From Corylus avellana (lineage: Eukaryota > Streptophyta > Magnoliopsida > Fagales > Betulaceae): 64,000 bases of DNA. The stretch covers positions 34,800,060 to 34,864,059 of the forward strand of contig NC_081541.1 in the NCBI RefSeq assembly GCF_901000735.1. The letters run 5' to 3'. Under the pieces are notes generated by a model. It had not been told where the DNA came from, made no database searches, and worked only from the letters and a program-made list of their open reading frames with translations. Made by a program: the position numbers and the translations under genes. Positions 58,035 through 64,000 of the stretch are shown piece after piece (positions within the stretch are counted from its first letter, which is position 1; each line of letters opens with the position of its first letter).

Positions 58035-58405
58035 CCATTGCTGATTAAATCTTGACATATATATGTCCTTGATATAATGGGAAAAGAGGCAAAATCTCTC
58101 TTATCAGTCCTTTCCAAGTTTATCCACTTTTGGAGATTTCCTTCTTGCTTGTATCATTGTATATCTATCATTTTCCCTCCATTTTCTTTTAGCCGAAGCT
58201 TCCTTCAACCCAAAATGCCATTGCTGATTAAATCTTGACATATATATGTCCTTGTTATGATGGGAAAAGGGGCAAATCTCTCCTTATCAATTCCTTTCAA
58301 GTTTCAAGTTTATCCACTTTTGGAGACTTCCTTCTTGCTTGTATGATTGTATCTATCATTTTCCCTCCATTTTCTTTTAGCCGAAGCCTCCTTCAACCCA
58401 AAATG
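58035..58405. repeat. 183-bp tandem duplication
   Basis: The units 58035-58217 and 58218-58405 share CCATTGCTGATTAAATCTTG at the start and CCTTCAACCCAAAATG at the end, with a few substitutions and a small TTTCAAG insertion in the second. Non-coding. Confidence 0.9.
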
Positions 58406-58409
58406 AATA

Positions 58410-58755
58410 AGGGTTTGTTTGGAATTGCAGTTTCAATTAGTACGATTCAAAAAGTTTTGTTTTTAAAAATTGCGTTTTTGAAATTGCTACGTTTTAAAAT
58501 CGCAAAGGCGTTTGGTAAAACATATAAAAAAAATATTTTTATCAAATATTTGTTATGCGAAACAGTAATTTTTGTTTAAATTTGGGCTTTTTCAAATAAG
58601 CGCACCCTAGTCTACTTATAGAAATCACATTTTTTTATTCTTATTTTATATTAATTGTTTTAAATCGTAGTGTCAAACGTCTTACGTTTTGCGATATCTT
58701 TTAATAATATAGATTATTCTTACGAAATCCCAATCCCAAGTGCACCCAAAGTAAA
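58410..58755. mobile_element. MITE, GTTTGTTTGG-type
   Basis: The left end GGGTTTGTTTGGAATTGC and the right end (reverse complement TTTGGGTGCACTTGGGATTG) form weak inverted repeats around AAAATCGC/GCGTTTT words, like the remnant at 2330-2545. Ends approximate. Confidence 0.5.
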
Positions 58756-59998
58756 TATATAAAACTTTTGGTAATATCCCTATTTCACATGCATTGTAAC
58801 AAGAAATCTGTGGTAATTAATATCCTTTTAGTCATGAACCCTTAATTTATATCCTTGGACTTGGGTCAGTTAGCCCATTAAAAGGACTGACCAGCCCAGC
58901 TCCAAGTTAGCCCAATAATGTTGCTATTGGTGAGGTATCAAGAAATTGAATTCTCAATTTCCACAATTAATATTTGTGTCTTACCAAATTAGGAACATGG
59001 GGCCTCGGTTTCTCCTCCTCCTAAGACAAATCAAGCTCGATTTGGGCCTAATGTCTCACAGTCTTGGTCGTTTGCTGATGATCGTATCCAAATATTTTGG
59101 ATTAAAATTGGGGAGTTTGAATTGCATGCAATTTAAGCAACTTTATAGCAAGCAGGTGTTATTATGATCAGGTCCAAATAGAATAGTCACAGTTAATTTT
59201 TCCCATCTACCTTTCTTTATTAGAAAAATAAAAATTAAGCAACTTTACATAGGTGAGGCTGCGAAACCCACATTCCTCATGCAGGTCAGGTTCGACTTTG
59301 AGCTGCCTGGAATAGGTAGGCCCTGTAGTTCACTCTCTTTAGGGTTTGACCTTTTTACCACACTACCCTATATAATTCCTTCGAACGGAAGACAACGAAT
59401 GTAAGTTTTTTAATACAAGATTCCGTTTAATATTGCAATTTTGCAAGTTAAAAGTGAGTTTTTAAACAAAATCGTGAATAATGTCCAAACTTAGAAGTAC
59501 GCTTTTTTTAAAATGACAGAAATTTTTTCAAAACTAATTTGTAGGAAATTTCCTCAAACCTAATCTAATAAGTGCTAAGTCTCATCTGTCACATGTTTTC
59601 TTTAATATTTTAACGATAATTTATTGTCATTCTATTAATTTAGGAATCCAAACATTAATTTTTTAGAAACTAAAAAATATTAAATAACGTGGGATAAAAA
59701 AAAATAGTAATTTAAAAAATTTAAATCTCAATGGAATATATGAACAGCTCAGATAACGTAAACAAATTTCGTTTTCTATTTGGCATTGACTTGGAATTTC
59801 TAAACTAAAGGATGGTTACATCATGGGATCGGGATCCCCTGCAATTGAAAGTAATTGGAGAGTCTGATGTTGAGGGATCTTGGCCGTTGATGAAATCCAA
59901 TGGTGTAAGAGCTTTTGTGTAATCAAGGCGCAGTGAATTTTGATTCTAAACTTTTTGTTTTACCGATGTGCTGTCTTAATTTGTCTTCCTCATTTGAA

Positions 59999-60030
<32 letters not shown>

Positions 60031-60939
60031 CTTTTCTTCCTCACCTCACCACACCATGAAAGCTGCTTCTTTCTTCACACAGGATTTTTTGGCAACAATC
60101 AAAAGTAGAAAAATAAAATCCTATCTTTTGCAATAGTCTTCACCAACCCAGACCAGGAAAGCTTCTTCTTTCTTCACACAGGATTTTTTTGCAACAGTCA
60201 AAGGTAGAAAAAAAAAATTCCTATCTTTTGCAACAGTTTTCACCAACCCAGACCTGGTTGGTTGTTCGTACGTGGTTGTTCTTCGTTTCTTCTTCCGTAC
60301 GTGGTTGTTCCCGATGACTTGCTGGGTGAGCTTATCTTCTCTTTCAATTGTTGAAGTTTTCATATTCTTATGTTTTGTTTAAACGGACGAAAAATTGGTG
60401 GTTGAAGTGAGTTGGGTTGATTTTTTACGGGGTTTTGTTTTGATCTTTCCTTTGATTTTTTCTAAGAACGGAATGGGTTTTCTTTGGGTTGTTTGCCAAA
60501 TCGAAAATGGGTATGAAATTTTAGTTAGTTATGGTTTTATTTTTCCTTTCTATTTCGGTTGAGCACCGATTGGGCATGTGGAGAAAACGTTCGGTTCTTT
60601 TTATTTTTTGCCATGGCCAAATGAGCAAGTTGGGGTTGGGTTTCTTTTGCTCCCCGCTTTGATTTTGCTTCACTGAATAGTAAATGATCAATTTTCGTAA
60701 TTTATCAATTTGCATATACAGTCATGAATTTCTCTGTACTAATTAATTACATTGGGTTTTCATCAAGAAAACAAACAAAAGAAAAAAAAAAAAAGACTTT
60801 ATGTTTCCTATGGCTAGCTGTATCATTTTCTTTATATCCTATTTCAATATATAGATACACAACTGTTGGAAGAGATACTCTTTCCAAAAAAAAAAAAAAA
60901 AAAAAACTAGAGATGTGATTCTATCTGCAATGCTAGTGG
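58756..60939. other. Gene-free interval
   Basis: It holds an (AAT)n run at about 59998-60020, a tandem pair of about 100 bp (60059-60158 and 60159-60258, containing TTCTTTCTTCACACAGGAT) and A runs near 60780 and 60886. No exon is visible before the SNF2-like fragment. Confidence 0.5.
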
Positions 60940-61209
60940 AAGCTGAATTAGAGATAAGGGAGCGAGGTGTTGTATGTGGATGGACATCTAGAAGCAAAGC
61001 AGCACCGATCCTCAATTAATGTTTTCAATGATTCAACTAGGGTTGTTTTGCTGGATGCGGTATGGACTCCATCAGTGGAAAGGCGAGCTATATCCCGTGC
61101 GCATAGGTTTGGGCAGGAAAAAATTTGTGTACATCCATCATTTTGTAATTGGTTCAAGAAGTTTTGTGGCCTCATAAAGTCTTTATGGAAAAGTGCCAGT
61201 AGATTTTAG
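60940..61209 (+). pseudogene. CLASSY/DRD1-like SNF2 helicase fragment, internally deleted
   Basis: The frame around 60967-61130 reads LYVDGHLEAKQHRSSINVFN then, after an abrupt loss of about 20-25 residues, RVVLLDAVWTPSVERRAISR and AHRFGQ. These are the C-terminal helicase-lobe motifs of plant SNF2 proteins of the CLASSY/DRD1 type, which recruit Pol IV/Pol V in RNA-directed DNA methylation. The segment between the two blocks (helicase motif V region) is missing. After GQEK a frame change leads to an unrelated tail and a stop at 61207-61209; another frame continues briefly as VYIHHFV. No ATPase lobe is present upstream. It is clearly a non-functional fragment; CLASSY3/4-like is my best guess from the VWxPSVER wording. 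Confidence 0.72.
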
Positions 61210-61626
61210 AAAAATGTAAATGGTTTGCTTCCTCGGTAGTCTATATATCTATAATTAGTGATTCTTAGTTATGTTTCTTGAATTTTGTAGTATGATTTTC
61301 CTAGAATGGATATATTTGCTAATACTCTAATTCACGCCAACAACATCATAAAGAAGATTTTATTTGTTGTGATTGTCGGGATATTACTCTTCAAAATTAT
61401 ATCAGTAGCACTGCCATTCAAATTTGGATACAAATGCACACAAATTGATAACCATCCATATGAATAAATAACACTGATTTTCCTCTTAGCTCCTTACAAT
61501 GTTCCTTTGCATCAACTTACAATAGTTTCTAACACAAAAAATGTTCTAATCACAACACGAAGTCACCAACCCACCAAAACATCAAAAAATCGCAATCAAC
61601 ACCCCATTTCAATCTCGCACCACCCT
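61210..61626. other. Interval between two convergent fragments
   Basis: AT-rich. It may include the 3' untranslated region of the minus-strand FAR1-related gene. No exon is seen. Confidence 0.45.
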
Positions 61627-64000
61627 TCAATGTCCTGAACATGTTTCAAAATCAAGTTTAATTTTTTAAATGAATAAGAAAATACTAAAAGATTTCTCTA
61701 TTAGGAAGTTTGCTACTTACCAAGAAAATTAATGAGATCCATATTTGCATTTGTGCTATCAGCAATTGATGTTGGTGTAAGATTGAACCCATTGGTTTCC
61801 TAAAAAATAAGAATGTTATTTAACTTGTCAACCTAATATGAGATGCATTAATGTTTTCAAATATGAATAAAATGTATATTTTTACCTGAGTAATGTACGC
61901 ATGATTTGATACTTGAGAAGATGAGGGCAATGAACTTTTATCAAATGGTTCCTACATAACTACATCAATCATATTAAAAAGTAAAATAGTGTTAGGGCAC
62001 CGATAAAATGGTCACTATATAATCATAAGAGTAGAATGTGTAAATGTACCGATAGAAAGTTAATGAAACTGATTTCGCATCTATGTTGAAACGATTCTTC
62101 AAATGTTATCATTGGTATTGAATAAGGCACTTGATCATTTTGCTATATAACAAAACAAAATATAATCTCATCAACACAAGCTAAAAATGGATAATGCATT
62201 TGGACATATCATACGATTCAAGTTATTTTAAGCTATTCATTTTTCCTTTTTCTTTTTTTCTAAGTGCATTTAGACATATCATGAAATATAGCCAAATATT
62301 ATAAACTCAAATAATACTCACCTAATGAGAGTAACATTCTAAATGCGAGTTAGAGTCATCATCCCAAAGGTTGAGAGAACAATTAATTTCCTGTAAGTAA
62401 GAATAAAATTCAATTAGTCAAATGGTATTAAATCTAATAAATTATATGTGATTAATGTGAATTTATAGAGCTAGAATATTACCCGAGAAGACTTTTTTTC
62501 AATTTTTTTTTTTTGCTATAATTTTTTTTGTCTTCTTTGGTTGCGTCTCAACCTAACTTTTTAATGTTTTCCACCTTTCCGACCATCCTTCTTCTTTATC
62601 CCTTTTACCGTTTCAAATAATGTCTCAACAGATTGAGTATGATTTGCAATTTATTGCCGTCTGACAATGACAGTTGAGCTTCATTATCAAGAGTAGCACT
62701 CGAACCTTTTTTAATATTTCGAACTCTATTTTGCATTTCTTTTACTATCTTCTTTACGAAAGCAAATGCCTCTTCATTGTCAGCTACTTCAATGGCTACT
62801 CCCACGAGCATTGGACACAATATTCTATATCGTTGTGTAGCATTTAAATTCACATCCTCTTGCACATTCGTTGTCGTAGTATTTAAGATGTCTTCACTAT
62901 TTGCTTCTCTTGTCCACCTCTTCAAAATGTATGTGTCGGGAATTGTCTTTATATCAAGTACGTAAAAAATTTTCAAAGCATGACAACACAAAATCCCAAA
63001 GGTTTCGAACTTCCTGCAACTACATGAAATTATTTTATTGGCATGGTCGTAAACTACTTTGTACTCTTTACTGTCATTGACAAACCCAACAATATATTCA
63101 TGCACTAGCTGGCTATCATTGCAGTATTTTACTATCGCTACTAATGCATAATCATACTCATCATGAAATTTTTTAAATATCACAGGAGTATATGTTGGGC
63201 TTGCTTGCTTCAACAAAGGAGAATTCTTTAATCCCAAAGTAGTCAATTTTTCTCGAGCATTAAATACAGCCTCCAATTCCTTATGTCGCTTTTGCTTTGC
63301 CACCAGCTCAAAATGTTGAAAAAAATTCCATTATGCTCAAATTTGATTTTAAGTACGCTTTCAAGTCACTCTCACTAAGTTGAGTACTTCGCACTCCAAG
63401 AGTAAGGACTTTCTTCATGTGACATCTAGCCCATTTTGTCTTCAATTTGTATATACCATCCAACCAACTAATTGACCCGACGTTGTACTTCTGAATCATT
63501 TTGTCCCAAGCATTTTCAAATTCAGCCTCATCATTATATTCAAACATACAAGATTTAAAGTCTCGTAGAAAATAAAAACCATCTTTCATGAAATTCCCCA
63601 ATGCTTGATGCCATTTTGCATTATGTGCCAAGTACATAATCCATGCCAAATTTTTGGCATTACCTCAATTAATGCCTTTGCCATTGCAACATCTTGATAT
63701 GTAAAAATTGATCGAGGCTTTTTACTTGCATGTGCATCCAAGAAACTTTTAAAAAGCCATTTGAATGACTCTACCGTCTCATCATATAGAAATGCAGTCC
63801 CAAAAATCACAACCCCTCTATGGTAATTAAAACCAGTAAATACAGCCAGGGGTCTGAATTCTTTATTAGTGTCATATGTAGTATCAAAAGTCATCATGTC
63901 ACCAAAATAGACATAGTCAACGATCATTCTTACATCAGCCCAAAAAATATTCGTAATTTTTTCTTCGGTATCTAATTGGACTGCATAATGAAATAATGGA
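61627..64000 (-). pseudogene. FAR1-related (FRS) protein gene, partial, with frame breaks
   Basis: Minus strand, entering from the right edge. The main exon encodes LFHYAVQLD, the MULE-derived transposase core (GDMMTFDTTYDTN; YDETVESFKWLF; TYQDVAMAKA; HGLCTWHIMQN), then a SWIM zinc finger (CSCRKFETFGILCCH) near 62990. FAR1/FHY3 relatives are domesticated Mutator transposases acting as DNA-binding regulators, classically in phytochrome A signalling. Single-base breaks occur near 63600 (one T apparently missing in KHLGNF) and in an A7 run at 63319-63325 (one base too many within EFFQHFELV). The frame stops at 62605, and a further KGGK-type basic stretch lies beyond it in other frames. Putative 3' exons with GT-AG borders lie at 62390-62322, 62142-62050, 61951-61886, 61799-61721 and 61634-61627 (ends FLGH). 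The first of these has an in-frame TAG at its end. Homopolymer sequencing errors could explain the breaks, but not that stop. Confidence 0.82.

Noticed and set aside
58035..60258. CRISPR-like arrays in tandem repeats
   Set aside because: Units are adjacent without unique spacers, and the genome is a plant.

Overview
The window looks like nuclear DNA of a flowering plant, most probably a woody eudicot. It is AT-rich, has GT-AG introns, carries plant-specific gene families (3-ketoacyl-CoA synthase, RADIALIS-like SANT, class IV glycine-rich RNA-binding protein, FAR1-related, CLASSY-like SNF2, GRF and IQM fragments), and is dense in plant-type transposons. There is no bacterial or organellar organisation. 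I cannot name the species from sequence alone.

Intact-looking genes are few: a GRP7-type RNA-binding protein gene (24504-25291, +), a RADIALIS-like SANT gene (38674-39732, +), a small conserved-looking unknown gene (43839-44228, -, with a likely 5' untranslated exon near 45.4 kb), and an intronless KCS4/KCS9-type 3-ketoacyl-CoA synthase (55084-56604, +). A FAR1-related gene enters from the right edge on the minus strand (about 64000 to 61627), with two single-base frame breaks and an in-frame stop. They share no obvious pathway.

The remainder is transposon debris and gene fragments. Elements with recognisable ends and target-site duplications are a PIF/Harbinger element (6059-7124), a hAT MITE (28094-28572) nested in an older foldback, a CACTA element (31965-33056) and several copies of a short tRNA-like SINE. 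There are several foldback MITEs and RNase H-containing 3' ends of LINEs (8.0-8.4 kb, 42.6-43.4 kb, remnants at 26.4, 47.9 and 49.6 kb). Captured or decayed gene pieces include GRF exon 1 next to an IQM fragment (17056-18103), an RPA1-type zinc-ribbon/OB fragment (19631-20022) and a CLASSY-like SNF2 fragment (60940-61209).

Assembly caution: all three gaps are exactly 100 N (1054-1153, 15271-15370, 49096-49195), and each has near-identical sequence on both sides or close by (1-1053 vs 5008-6063; 13961-15270 vs 15662-16969; 47474-49095 vs 49196-50825). These are probably unmerged haplotypes or overlapping contig ends, so repeat counts there should not be trusted. I found no clearly new biological system. 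The most distinctive items are the GRF/IQM chimeric locus, the CACTA element packed with TGACGTG motifs, the possible exitron gene at 43.8-44.2 kb, and the apparent GRP7 self-regulation signals.
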